From Dipylidium caninum (lineage: Eukaryota; Platyhelminthes; Cestoda; Cyclophyllidea; Dipylidiidae), in NCBI GenBank assembly GCA_017562135.1, contig QEYB01000926.1, forward strand, positions 806,001 to 870,000: 64,000 bases of DNA, given 5' to 3'. Both the position numbers and the translations under genes were made by a program. A model generated the notes under the pieces. That model was not told the DNA's origin, did no database searches, and saw only the letters and a program-made list of their open reading frames with translations. Positions 51,083 to 62,857 of the stretch are shown here, in pieces (position 1 is the stretch's first letter; every line of letters starts with the position of its first letter).

Positions 51083-54000
51083 CTAACTGAGACATTCAAC
51101 AACGGCTTGTCTCTCCTTATCTGGTAGCTGGGCCATGCAGGCTTCATATATTGTGGAGTTAGCCTAAAATTTTCACAAAAGGAAAATTACGACTGCATCG
51201 CACCACCTTCACACAAATAAACAAGAAATTAACCTGGATAAGCCGAAGGATGGAAACACATCGTCTGTATACAGAATGATTTCCAGGCGTGGGTGTCGCA
51301 CCATTCACTTGCTTATCACCGGCTCCGTTGGCGGCCGAGGCACTGCCCCCAACTTCCTCATCTTCTTCAGGTCGATATAAACTCTTTTCCGAAAAGGCAC
51401 GCGCGATAGCTCCCACAATACGCGGTAAGTTAGTATTCGAAGGTCCGCCAAGAACAGCCGGATTATTGGCCTCCACCAGATCACAGAGGTAGCCGTAGAC
51501 GTGGTAAGCTTCTTCGTTGTCTTCCCAAATCGGGAGCCAAGTAAGCCAGCGCATGATCAATGCATTTATATCTGTTAGGCCCGCGCGAATAAGACACTCC
51601 GGGCGGTACTTCATTATCTGCGTTCGCAAAATGTTTAGAAAAACATATGACGCTTAAGAAATGCTCAGAGTAAAAACTGAGATGCGTATAGAATCTGAAC
51701 TATCATTAGGCCACAATAATAGAAGACATAAATGCAAGAAAAAAACTTGGTACCCTAAGCATCGTGCATTGGACAAGTAAATAAATCCCGCACCATTACG
51801 CTCGGTCGTGGTTTGGAAATTTTGATGTTATCCACTAATTTAAACAAATTATTGTTATTTATTGAAAAGCGGAATGAAACTAATTGATGATGATATTCCT
51901 ATAGAAAAGACTTTGAGTCTAAATAATTTCCTCCTCCGATCTCTAAGAAGCGGCGAAGTGACTACTACACCGCACACACGATCATGCATTTCCTGCGTGT
52001 TCAGCATGAACAGGATATCGGTGTTCAGAACAGCGCACTTCACATACGCGAATACCGAATCACACTGCCTAGCAGCTGACCAAAAGTGACCCAGCCGAAC
52101 TAATACAATTTTTATAGTAGAAAAAAACTGGTTCCAGTAAAACAAATTAGCCCACCTTTGTCATGGAAGATACAGCGTTTTCGCGACACAAATTGTTTTC
52201 ATCACTGGCAGCATCAGGGGCTTCAATGATCTGCATTAATGGAGGTATGAAATCTGTCAAAGTCGAGGTATATTCGGGTCCGCCGCACATGCCCATCACA
52301 CCAATGCCATAAATAGCAGCCTGTCTTATATCGTTTTGCCGATGCATTATTGCCCTCACGAAAGCTGGAATGAAAAAGTCCTTCATAGCGAAAGACTGAG
52401 GACCGGTGTGTTCAACTAAATCAGCGCAGAAACAAAGACCCCACTGCATATCTGACCACGGGCGATTGGGCTCCTACAAAGAGAATAGCTCAGACTCAAA
52501 CCAATAATTTAAAGGTGTTTAATAAAATGAAACTAACCAGAAGCTTTACAACATGAACCATAAGCTGTTGGAAGAGAGGAAGTGCTTCTGCTTTATAGGT
52601 TGAGAATATGGCTCTCATAACCTCGCACATTTTGGAAAGAACATACTCGTCCTCGTCCTTTTGCGTTAGAATCCTTTCTTCCTCCTGCTCATCATAATCC
52701 TCATCCTAAGGGAGCCGAAATCAGATAACAAACCTCAAATTATGCAATTTCTAAAAGCGATATGAACTTGAGAGATATCTTTCACACCAGACATAAAATT
52801 GCCCAACAGGAATCCAACCACTTTTACCTTCCAGTACGGCGACTTAGGTGGCAAACTTCTTCTACCAGCTCAGGCACAAAAAAACTGGATTCCTTCTCCG
52901 ATATCAGTTAAGCAACAATGAAGGACAAGGATAAAAACAAGAAGCAACTAACAAGACCGAGGTAAAAAGTGTGAGTAAATAAATAAAAAACACCGAAGCC
53001 CTAAACTGTCAGATAAACGACGGATTGAAGGTAACAAAAGGTGTAAATCTACAACGGTTTAGGGAAAATGTGTTCGAACATAAGTAGAAATAATAAAAGC
53101 GAGTGTGAGAGTCAGTCTATGGGGAAAAGGGTTTATCAAACTACCCTCTCTCAAAAAAAAATACGTTACAAAAGCGAAAAAATTAACCTGCCGCTTGACA
53201 GCTCGCTCTTCGTCCTTTTCAAAATGTTCATGGAAAAAGCGGTCGAGGAGCCGATGAATCTCAGTCATGCGCTCGTAATTAAGGTAACCGACCCCAAGAC
53301 GCTCGATGCAACCGGCAAGGGCCTCCAAGTGGTCAGCAACCAATTCGCGCTCGGGTTCAGTCGAAATCGCCTCCATAAGTTTGACAAAGACCTTCTCCCA
53401 TGAGCTAGCCACAATATCCGGTCGCGTTTTCTTCATGCTATCCATTAGGTATGGCATTATCTCAGAAGCCGAACTGCGTATCTAGTAACAATAGATAACA
53501 ATGTTAATTGACTCGATTACGAAAATGAAGGTTTCGAAATACGGTTACCTATTTTCAAACATTAAAAGAACGTCAAACACGAATTAGCTTAAAATTCAAT
53601 AGGATTGAGTGGATCGAAATCCTATAATTTTAGCTAAGTAATTTATTTAACTATCACTTTAAATCATGATTAGTAAAAGTACTAAAAGATGACTATATAC
53701 CTCATCATTGAGATACAAACTGAGCATCGGCAGCATCGTATTAAGAACCTCCTCACAGTACGGGGCGAAGCTTTCCTTCAATTCCCGTGCGTAACACACA
53801 AGCATCTGGCATGCGGTCGCCTTGTCCTCAAGAACACTGGTCCTGATGGCGCAGTTTTGATCCTCGCCAAAAGATAGAATTTGCCATGACTCAGGATCAA
53901 AGCTTTCTACCTCATCATTATCCAGAACGCAAACTTTAGGAGCCAATCGCGCAGTTCTTAAGACTTGAGGCATAACCATGGGTAAAAAAGGTTCAAAAGA

Positions 54001-56375
54001 GCGACCCAAAAGCTTGCAAATGCGTGCCCAAGCAGTGATAATGTAATTAACTTGCGGGTCATCATCATCTAACTGTTCGTCTGCCGATGCATCTCCCGTT
54101 CCCTCGGGTGCTGTGCCAGCCTGGGTTTTCATGAAGAGGGTCATGATCGAACTTGCGTCTTGCATGAATTTCTCTTTTCCCACCGCCAGGACAATCAAGC
54201 TAATGCATTCGATTGTTTTTCCTCGTAGAAGTCGCAGGTCAGGATGGACAGCGTTTTCCATTATGTATTTAAGACCTGGCATGAAGCTAAAATAACAGTG
54301 GGTATTATTAATCGGCCGCTTCATGGTTGAAAAATAGTAGTTTCGAATCAAACAAAATACAAAAGTCCCGTCTTACCGGTCATAGTATGGGGCGAAGTTT
54401 ACACCAGCAGCATCAGCGACGGCAGCGATTGACGTAACTGTCTGAATGAGAACGAGTTTGTGGCCCTTTTCAACCATCTCTTGGAATTTGGCAGTCATTA
54501 CTTCTTCTAACTTTTTCACGAGATCGTCAAGATATTGAATCAATACGCCCTAAAAAATTAAACAAACAGATGTAGGAAGAAAAGAGTTGATATTTTGAAA
54601 ATGTCAACTCACTTTAAGGGAAGTTTCGCAACAGTTAACAAGTGCAGCCCCAGCATTGGCTTGAACACGAGGAACTTTATCGTCCAGAACGTGAAGAATG
54701 GCGGGAATAACCGCGGAATGATAATTCTTCTGCAATTTTGGGCCGAAGTCTGCGGCCATTTGACCTATTGCATTACAGGCGGCGTAGCGCACACGCGGAT
54801 GTGGATCCGCCATACAGGGAATAACCGCATTAATGATTGAGCCCAACATCCCCTCCATCTGTTTGTGGCAGCCCTCACCGCAAGCCGAGACGGCCATGAG
54901 GCCAGCATGGCGCTTTTTCCAATCAGCTGCGGAAATACAACATTTAGATGGGAAACGCAAATGATATCACAAAGTATACTGCAAGTCTCACAATCTTGCA
55001 ACATAATAGGCACAGTTTGAGTTATTTCGTCCAGCACGGCTTGCGAACCCATTGCGCAAGCGAAACGATCCAGGGCCATCTCGGCAGTGATTGCATTTCC
55101 ATCCTCATCGTCTTCCTCTGGACAGTCAGCGGTTGCCCAATCGGGGTCATCCTCCAGATCAGTCATCATCTGAAGTAGCGTTCTAACAAGCGGCTTTATC
55201 ATATCCTTGCCAGCCTTGCGTACTCCGGAAGGAATATTTTCCGACAAAGTAACGATCACCTCCAAGGCGATATGACGTATAGGATCGGCCAAATCAGTAT
55301 TGCAAAGCACCTATTTATCGGAAATCGTGTAAACACAAATAGTCTTAAACAATGCCATTAATAGAAGCAAGTTGCTGGCTTGCCTTGTAGCATAATTCTA
55401 ATGTTGACAGAAGGTAAGGACGAAGATACTTAGGAGTTGCGTCAGCCATTTCCACCAAGCATTTCAAACATAGTGTCATCTTCCGAGTCCGATTCTAAGT
55501 TAGCAGCCACCGCCTACAAGAGTAATCTAATCTTGTAATGTGTAAAACCAAATAAAGGGAAATGATAAAGCGAAGGAATACCATAAGAGCGGGCTGGACG
55601 AGATCCTTGAGGGCATGTTGGATAGAATTTTCGTTGGAATTATGAACAAGAAAGGCAGAAAGAGCGCGAAACCCAGCTTCACGAACTTTAGGAGAAGGGT
55701 CACGTAAAGCCTGGTTAAGCATATGGCCGATATCTGTCATTAGGGGAATAGGATCAGGACCAAAAACAGCGGGCACAAGAGCAAAGAGGTGGCATGCTAC
55801 TTCACGCAAACCCGATTCAGGTGATTTGAAGCATTCAAAAATAAATGGCTGGAATTCTGTCCACTTGCAGATATTGTCAGCACCTATCACGTAAAGACAT
55901 CTTATTCATTTATCGCGGTCGAAGTTCGGTGAACAAATTCTCGCGAAAAATAACTAACCAATGTGTTGATTAACCAATTCGGCCGCTACGTCTGCAATTT
56001 TGCGGCGCATCACTTCGACAGGCTCGTTGATAATTGACATAAGTAGTTGCCGTCTAATTGCATTTTGCGTTTCTTCTCCAAGAGAACCGAAAGCTTCCAT
56101 GCCATCATTCATTAAAAAACGACGGCAGAGAACTGCCGCCAAGGTTCTCAGCTAGAGAACAAAAATAAAACATTACAGATCACGTGGAAATTAAAAGGGT
56201 TTAAACTGCATCTACTCACAACATTTGGTGAAGTGGTATCCGTCATGGTTTGAAGGAAAAAACTGAGCCGATCTGTAGGAGATATACTAGCGAGAGTGCT
56301 CTCCGCTTCAGTCCGGACATCATGATCGGCGCTTTGGATACGGTCGAGTATAGACTTGAAAGATTCCAGGTCCAT
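51083..56375 (-). CDS. IPO5: Importin-5 (karyopherin beta-3 / RanBP5 family)
   Basis: Ran-dependent nuclear import receptor of the importin-beta superfamily, built of HEAT repeats; it carries ribosomal proteins and histones among other cargo. Thirteen exons, read downward: 56375-56220, 56151-55959, 55883-55582, 55513-55384, 55310-54992, 54926-54613, 54549-54377, 54286-53701, 53481-53188, 52705-52538, 52473-52156, 51617-51234 and 51163-51083. The sum is 3418 bases, about 1,138 aa (human about 1,097). Conserved pieces include [138 protein letters not shown] and [23 protein letters not shown]. All exon phases match except exon 4, which has one surplus base at about 55465 splitting DDTMF from [14 protein letters not shown]. 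The intron after exon 4 uses a GC donor (AAG/GCAAGC). Confidence 0.95.
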
Positions 56376-58481
56376 TTGAAGTGGCGGGAACCAAATTATT
56401 TGAACTGTAAGATAATGTCACGGGAAGTGCGGAAAGTGGGTACACTTCAATGTAATTTAAGCGAGAGCTCATTAAAAAAGCCTATCTTCTGCGGAAAAAA
56501 AGCCATATTCGCGGGAAATGGTTGTGCAAAATCGAACAATAAGTGACACTACCAAGGCGTCTTTCTAGGATGTTTTCCAACCAGATCCTACGCGAATATT
56601 AGTAATAGAATTAAAGTAGAAAAGAGGGTGCTACAGGGTGGTAGATACAAAAAAATATGTGGGACTCGAGCAAGGTTTGGGTGGAAGTCCAGGACCAAGA
56701 CAAGATAACTTTAAATCCAAGCCTTCTGATGTAGCTATTAATAGAAACGAGATGTGTCCGAAAAAGCTAACAACCGCACATACATGTCAAATCAGAGAAG
56801 CAAAAGTGAATATTAGTTAAAACAAATTATATTAACTTTACAGGTAAAGAGATTTTAGAGAGCGCATAGGTCAATATATTAGAATCGATACGCCATTAAC
56901 GTGGCCAGAAGGGATAGGTTAAACTGGTTAAGGCATGAATTCTTTATTAGAAGATTAAGATGTGTTTGTGATTATTTGACATAAGTAGAAAGCGTAATGA
57001 TTCCTCCACAGATTTACCTACGGAAACCTTGTTACCGCTTTTACTTCCTCCAGGTGATCAACTTAGGCCGTCTTCTCAACACCTGCCTGACGCCCTCCCC
57101 TCGGCCATCGCCACAATGGCATCAATCCAAGGACCTTACTAAACCATTAAATCGGTACTTCGGGCGCATTGTATCGCGTCATGATTTCGGTAATCCTAAT
57201 CTAATCAGTGGGTTGTAGGGTGTTAAAATGCTACTGAATCATAGAACTCCCTGCCGCATATAAAATCGCTGTAGCATAAGCGTGCACAATTAAGATGCGC
57301 AACCAAACGTGTTTCCTTTCACCTGAAAATTTTAGATCCTAGTAATCATAAGCAATTTATATTACGAAAAGTATGTTCGTGCCATTTTCATATGCCTCCT
57401 TCCTTGTCTATCGCACAAGGATGGGACGCAAGGACAAACTTTTCAAAAGGGCATGCTTCCTAAGACCTAATGTGATATTTGGAGGGTCCCCGTGCTTGTG
57501 AACTAAATTAACACACAATATAAATGTTTTTTTTGGAAAATCTTTAAAACACGAACGTTAAGTATGTTCAGTTAACTATGAACTACGAAGATGTCGAGGG
57601 CTTCTGAAATATATTAACAAACTATCGGACGAATTCTTACCGCATTTTTATGGTCGGTTAGTTTTTATAAAGACTGTTCATCGGTGTTTATGTGCATAAT
57701 TTTTACAAATATCTTGTTGCAAACAAGCGCCCTCGCTTCCGCTCTGCGTTAATCTCCCTACCATAACCCATTGGTAGAAGGCGGTCATACATGTTATGCC
57801 TTAAGCTGTCCTTCAATGCTCGATACCATAATTGTATTTCTTTACACACGTGTTCATGTACCTCTACTAAAAAGTTTTGTAGGTTTTTTTCTGAGGTCGT
57901 TAAAATTTATGATAAGGTAAAGCTTGGTTTGTTGGTAAAGTATTGAATGCCAGCAGTTCTAAATGTGCTCCACTGCTTATGCAGGTATACCGAATAAACT
58001 CTTGTGAGAAGGTAATTGTTTCTCACATACGTGGACTATTACCTAAGCTTTACAACCGGCTGAAGGAAATAAAAGGCCTTTGTTCTGTTATGGAACATCT
58101 TAAATTGTGGAATTAGAATTTAGAGTGCACCAGCTGAACATCTATAAGTTATTGCTAAGGTGTAACCTCGCATTCGTTTTTCCCATTGCTGTTATACCTG
58201 TTGTATAGTTCATGGCTGAAGCAGCAGAATCGTGGTCATCATGTTAAAGACATGAGATGGCCATACAGACAGTGTGTTTACCCCGGCATATCAGTCGTAT
58301 AAGCAATAAAGTGTTGTATGGTAGCCGGTACCGTCGTAGGCGTCTCTACCACTATCGGCATTGGACCTTCGGTCGTCATCAATTCAGCGTTATCCCTCCT
58401 CGCGCATCTTAGTTGTACGGATGAACACTCACTCATTTGAATCTCGGGGGGTGACAATGTCCTCCTCTGAAAAGCAAAGGA
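56376..58481. other. Intergenic stretch upstream of importin-5
   Basis: About 2.1 kb, A/T-rich, with no supported exon on either strand. It should contain the importin-5 promoter on its left and 3' sequence of the channel gene on its right. Short open frames (for example 56638-56820, 57 to 73 codons elsewhere) have no recognisable content. Confidence 0.4.
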
Positions 58482-58820
58482 CTACACAAGTAAGCAGATA
58501 TGCGATTGGGTTGTGGATAGTATATAGAGGCTACTACATACCGGGTTATCAAGTACCCCTGGATTTGAATGTGCGACAATAGTCGAGCTTATATTTCGAG
58601 GAGAAAAAAGTTGCGATTCCGACTGCTTTCGGAGACGTATTAGCATTTCCTCAACTTGTCGACTGAGAGGCAGTTGCGAGGTGCTAGTATGAGGAGTCGA
58701 ATTTTCTCCATGTGAATTCGATTCATGTGCGGATGAGAGGGGCTTGTCGGTGGCTGTCTCGACTGTTTTAGTGGGAGAAGTGGCAGTCGGGGTAGCATCG
58801 CCATTAATGCTACTTGTACC
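58482..58820 (-). CDS. Likely alternative last exon of the DEG/ENaC gene (Ser/Thr-rich C-terminal tail)
   Basis: A 113-codon open exon on the minus strand, from a good acceptor (TTATGTTCACGCGCAG) before 58820 to a TAG at 58482. It reads GTSSINGDATPTATSPTK... and later SRQVEEMLIRLRKQSESQLF. It has no start codon, so it must be spliced to something upstream. The channel gene's last large exon contains a donor (TTCACG/GTAATC) at 59613, in phase 0 and only 14 codons before its own stop. Joining them replaces VITLIIFHIKLKT with this longer cytosolic tail. It could alternatively belong to an unseen gene. Confidence 0.5.
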   Translation of the reverse strand, partial: GTSSINGDATPTATSPTKTVETATDKPLSSAHESNSHGENSTPHTSTSQLPLSRQVEEMLIRLRKQSESQLFSPRNISSTIVAHSNPGVLDNPVCSSLYILSTTQSHICLLV

Positions 58821-59570
58821 CTGCGCGTGAACATAACAATATCTTGTGTTTACTTAAAAATAGTTCACTAATGCATAAACCCAAGGAATGAAACTTGTTT
58901 TAGGCGTAACCTGAACTTCTCGAAATGCGAAAATTGTTATTTTGCTCAATCGATAGAAAATTGCCTTTTTAGGCAAAAGGAACTGAACACACTCACCGTC
59001 ATCAATAAGTTGTTGCTTTATTAACTCTTTCACGGCAGTAAATTTAGATGTTAACCGCGCTATTTAAGAATTTCGAGACACTTAATAGAAAAGAATGTCA
59101 ATTGCCTGCTGTAAAATTCCCAAATTCACAGCCTATCTGTACTCTCGTTGAAAAAATTTTTTGCGACTTTTGTTGTGAGAATTTCTTTGTGAAACTAATC
59201 AGTTTTGTCTGAGCCCCTTTGCGCTAAGCGCATTATTTCGATTTATTAGCCTTATTAAAAGGAAAATAATTCATTATAGTTTAAGGCATTTATATATTAT
59301 CCAGTCATTAAAAGAGCTGTAAAACTAGACGAGAGCTTGCATTCTCAGCAATTTGTCCACCATCCAAATAATTACTTGTCATCTATTCTGCCGCATACTA
59401 GGCCGATACAATTTGCTAATATAAGGCAATTATTTGACCAAAAATTTTAAATTTTGGTGGATTATTCGAAAATAATTGGTTCAGGGCAGAGCTAAAAGCG
59501 CAACAGCTTTGGAGAAAACGAATTTGCTACAATGCCTCAATGCCTTCAGAGTAAATTTAATTGTTATTGT

Positions 59571-62500
59571 CTAAGTTTTGAGCTTAATATGAAAAATAAT
59601 CAAGGTGATTACCGTGAAATCAACATTGTCATGACTAACGCAATGTTTGTCATTATTGTCTTCTTCTACAACACTTTTGGGACGTCCATACTGCAATTGT
59701 GCTGCCACCCAGGGATCGTAGATTACACTCTTCTCCCTCTTCTGTATTTGTGTTGACACTGCACGCATGTGGCCGGAACTCCTGAATGGTCGGACATTAT
59801 TCTCCTCATTTTCGATCTTTCTAGTCCTCATATCCCTGAGACTTAACTCGTCCACAGACGCCGCTTTCGGTTGACCCTGGAAGATGTTCCACCAGAACCA
59901 CAATAACGCTACCATGATAGCGTGGTAGAAAGCATTGCCGAAGAAGATGAGAAGGAAAAGAGCTGAGAGGAAGGAGATACCAGCACAGAGTCCTAGAGTG
60001 CCCCCGATGTTTGCCATTAAAGAGAAGAGAGAACTGGTCACTTCTTCATTCCACGTGTCCACTCGAGCAGAGCGTAGGCGAATGTCAATTATAATGACAT
60101 TCTTTCCATCCATGAACTTGGTTTCTCCCTTTTTCTGGCTGTCTAAAAACTCAGACCACTTCTGGTGGATGGCTGTTTTAGTGTCCAGAGTAGAGAGGTT
60201 GAGGTCCATCATATATTTCGTGATTAGTGGTAGACGCATTATAAACTGCTCGTTCATTTCTGACAACTCGATTTTGCTGGTGCGGTAGAGCATCTGGAAA
60301 AAAATACGATTTTCTTTGTTTCCATCACTTCAAAATTTATGGTCTTTAATTTATTTTGTTTTTAAACCTCGTCTGTACTCAACTAGATTTTCTTCGTCTC
60401 CTTTTATGAGCAGTAAAAAAAAGCGATACATGTTACAGCTTTACATGTGCCCATTTTTCCCACTTCTAATTCCCGCAGCGGATTTGGTCTCGAGAGCTAG
60501 AGGTCGGCCACGGTATCCTTCTCTCCATTTTTCATTCGCATTAAAGCCATCCCTTTGAAAGGACAGTTTATTAGTGTACATGACAGTAAGAGAAGGGAGA
60601 ACAACTGCATAATACCTAATGGCAATCGGTGTTGCGGTGAAGAGGTAGACTAAAATAAAGTCCATCCAATGGGGAAAATATCCACGGATTACTACTATTT
60701 ATCAGCGCTCTATTTATTTTCATGCACCACAGTCAATTCACCTGCCAGAGCACATTCTTTAATTTTCAAGACATCGTCATTTCCCTGGTGGAGGCAATGC
60801 CAAGTAAAGCCTCAGGTGATCATTGCGTCACATTACGTGGCTTTTGCCTGATCATGTCATTTATTGCCAGCACTTTTACGCACTAAAATCCGTTTAACGT
60901 AAAAATAGCTACAGGTTTGAAGATTACTGGTACTAGTGCACATTAAACCACTTCGAAGGTCAAGTGAATATGGGTGAAAACGAAGATGACGAGTTACCTT
61001 CAGACAGTTGGCAGGGCACACTTCTTGACGCAAAAATTTACGCTTATCCGGATCGTCTCTCGACTCCCACAACAAGTCTGAATTGATGTAAGCATCGAGA
61101 ACACTGAATGTTGGCAGTTTACTCAATCTCTCGTGGCACTCAAAATTGACACGTGCTTGTTGCGAAGTGCGTTCCCGCAAGTCACGACAGAAGTCGACCT
61201 TCATGTGGGAGAGATCCAACACCTTTGGGGTTCCCTCAGCCTGTGGGTCATCGTCCGGCTCTGGGGCATGCGGTACATGCAGAAGGTCGGAATAGCATCC
61301 ACACGTCTCCAAAATATGAGACTGCTTTCGATTCGCCACGCAGTCCTCATAGGTGTACTTATACTCCAAGTACTTAGTCGGTCCGCCGAAACTCGTGTAT
61401 CTTATGAATTAAAACATTACGTGTTAACCTGACCCAAATTTCAACCGAACCTAAAGGTAAATTCACTTAACTCGTAAAGATAACCTCACTTGTAAGGTTT
61501 AGGGTCATTTCTGCACTTCTTGTAGCCGCGTGAAGTCGAGACTAACTGTAAACCAGTTACGTGTACCCGCGCGATCTGACCGAAGCGGACTGCGAAACTG
61601 GTTGACATACTACTGATTTCGTAGCCCGGAAAGGTGCCCGGATTGTGAACGAAAATGTTTATTCCATCGTAGTTAGGAGCATCGAACATGTGGCTCTAAA
61701 AGTTTATGCGACTCTCGTTTTAACTTTATCGCGTGAGAAGGGGACGTTATCATTCAATGGCAATGGAATATGCGCGTGAATACTGCAACATGAAATCTAA
61801 AGATTCAACCCAAGGAGCTAGTGAATTTGCCTTTTTGTTGGCAGAAAGCATATTTACACACACAAACACACACCCACCTCGAGATCATTAAGTAACATGT
61901 AAGGGTTGGAACTGTTGCCATTTTGGTCGGCTGCATAGACAAATGTAAGTCCAGCGCCGACGGTGACTCGACGTTTTGCTTCCCTTGGCGAGAATGTGAA
62001 ACATTTGAGGTAGCGTAGATGCACCACTTCGGTAAAGTTGGCAAAGGAACAATGCTCCCCATTGTAAGCACAATACATTAGGTGCTCATAGCTCCTTAGT
62101 TCTGAAAGGTCTGCAGAAGAAACGGTTATACCTCCTAAACGTCCTGCAGTTAAATGAACCCCATTTCACAGAGTAGAACTTGACTATGAAAAAATGCAGA
62201 TTTTTTTAAGGTGTTGAGAAATAGAAAGATTACGTGAGGGGGTGATGAATAGCTTTTTATTGGCAAATTAAGCAGCACGGATGTACTGCTCTCTCTTTCT
62301 CATAAGATGGTCAAAGCAGCATGGGACAGGGGAACTTACGTTTCTGAGTTGCCAAATGAATTAACATAGCAGCTTGTACATTTACAACGCCGGGATGAAG
62401 TCCTGCGTATTTGAGTTTCTGTACCACGTGACTCTTTAATCTCTCCAATTCATCGCGAATCCTCCTGGAGGAGGGAGGAGTTTGAAAACGGTGCCACAGG

Positions 62501-62857
62501 ACAAATGGTAACATCAGGAAAGAGGAGTATTTCATTTTCCGAGAGAATTTGTGTTGCTATTGGATTTGACATATATGTGAGAACGAGATCTTTCAAGAGA
62601 GTGACGAGAATAGCCATTACTATGATAAATATGAGAAGCCAAAAAATAGCCAACCACCCGATACGAATGTCGATGTGTTTCAACGCGTGTTCTTTACTGC
62701 GTGCATGAAATAGTCTCTTTCTTGCTAGAAGTCCGTGTTGGAAAATGTAGAAGGGCAGGTATGAGGGTTTTCGTCTGTCGAAGTACTCCATCGCGGCGAC
62801 TTCACCTTCCAGTCTCTCTGCGGAGGTCTTCTTTGCATCCTCCACTTGTCGACCCAT
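59571..62857 (-). CDS. DEG/ENaC family (amiloride-sensitive) sodium channel subunit
   Basis: Trimeric cation channel subunit of the plasma membrane with two membrane helices and a large extracellular loop, as in FMRFamide-gated, ASIC and ENaC channels. Six exons: 62857-62490, 62464-62340, 62110-61878, 61695-61490, 61400-60998 and 60293-59571. The sum is 2058 bases, 686 codons. TM1 is at residues about 66-88 (IGWLAIFWLLIFIIVMAIL), followed by the family motif FPDVTIC at about 113. The loop has CAYNGEHCSFANF, YLKCFTFSP and GINIFVHNPGTFPGYE. Further on are KYTYEDCVANRKQSHILETCGC and CPANCLK. TM2 (about 540-565) is preceded by ANIGGTLGLCAGISFLS, where GIS fits the G-x-S selectivity filter. The ATG at 62857 is the first in the open frame. 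Exons 1 and 2 require a 25-base intron or a one-base shift. The gating ligand cannot be told from sequence. Confidence 0.92.

Noticed and set aside
50556..51095. 179-codon minus-strand open frame
   Set aside because: Starts inside the last importin-5 exon region in another frame; composition is low-complexity Pro/Ser and it is best explained as 3' untranslated sequence.
58640..58834. 64-codon minus-strand frame MFTRRVQVALMAM...
   Set aside because: The other frame of the same strand reads as a better exon with a clear acceptor and in-phase join to the channel gene.
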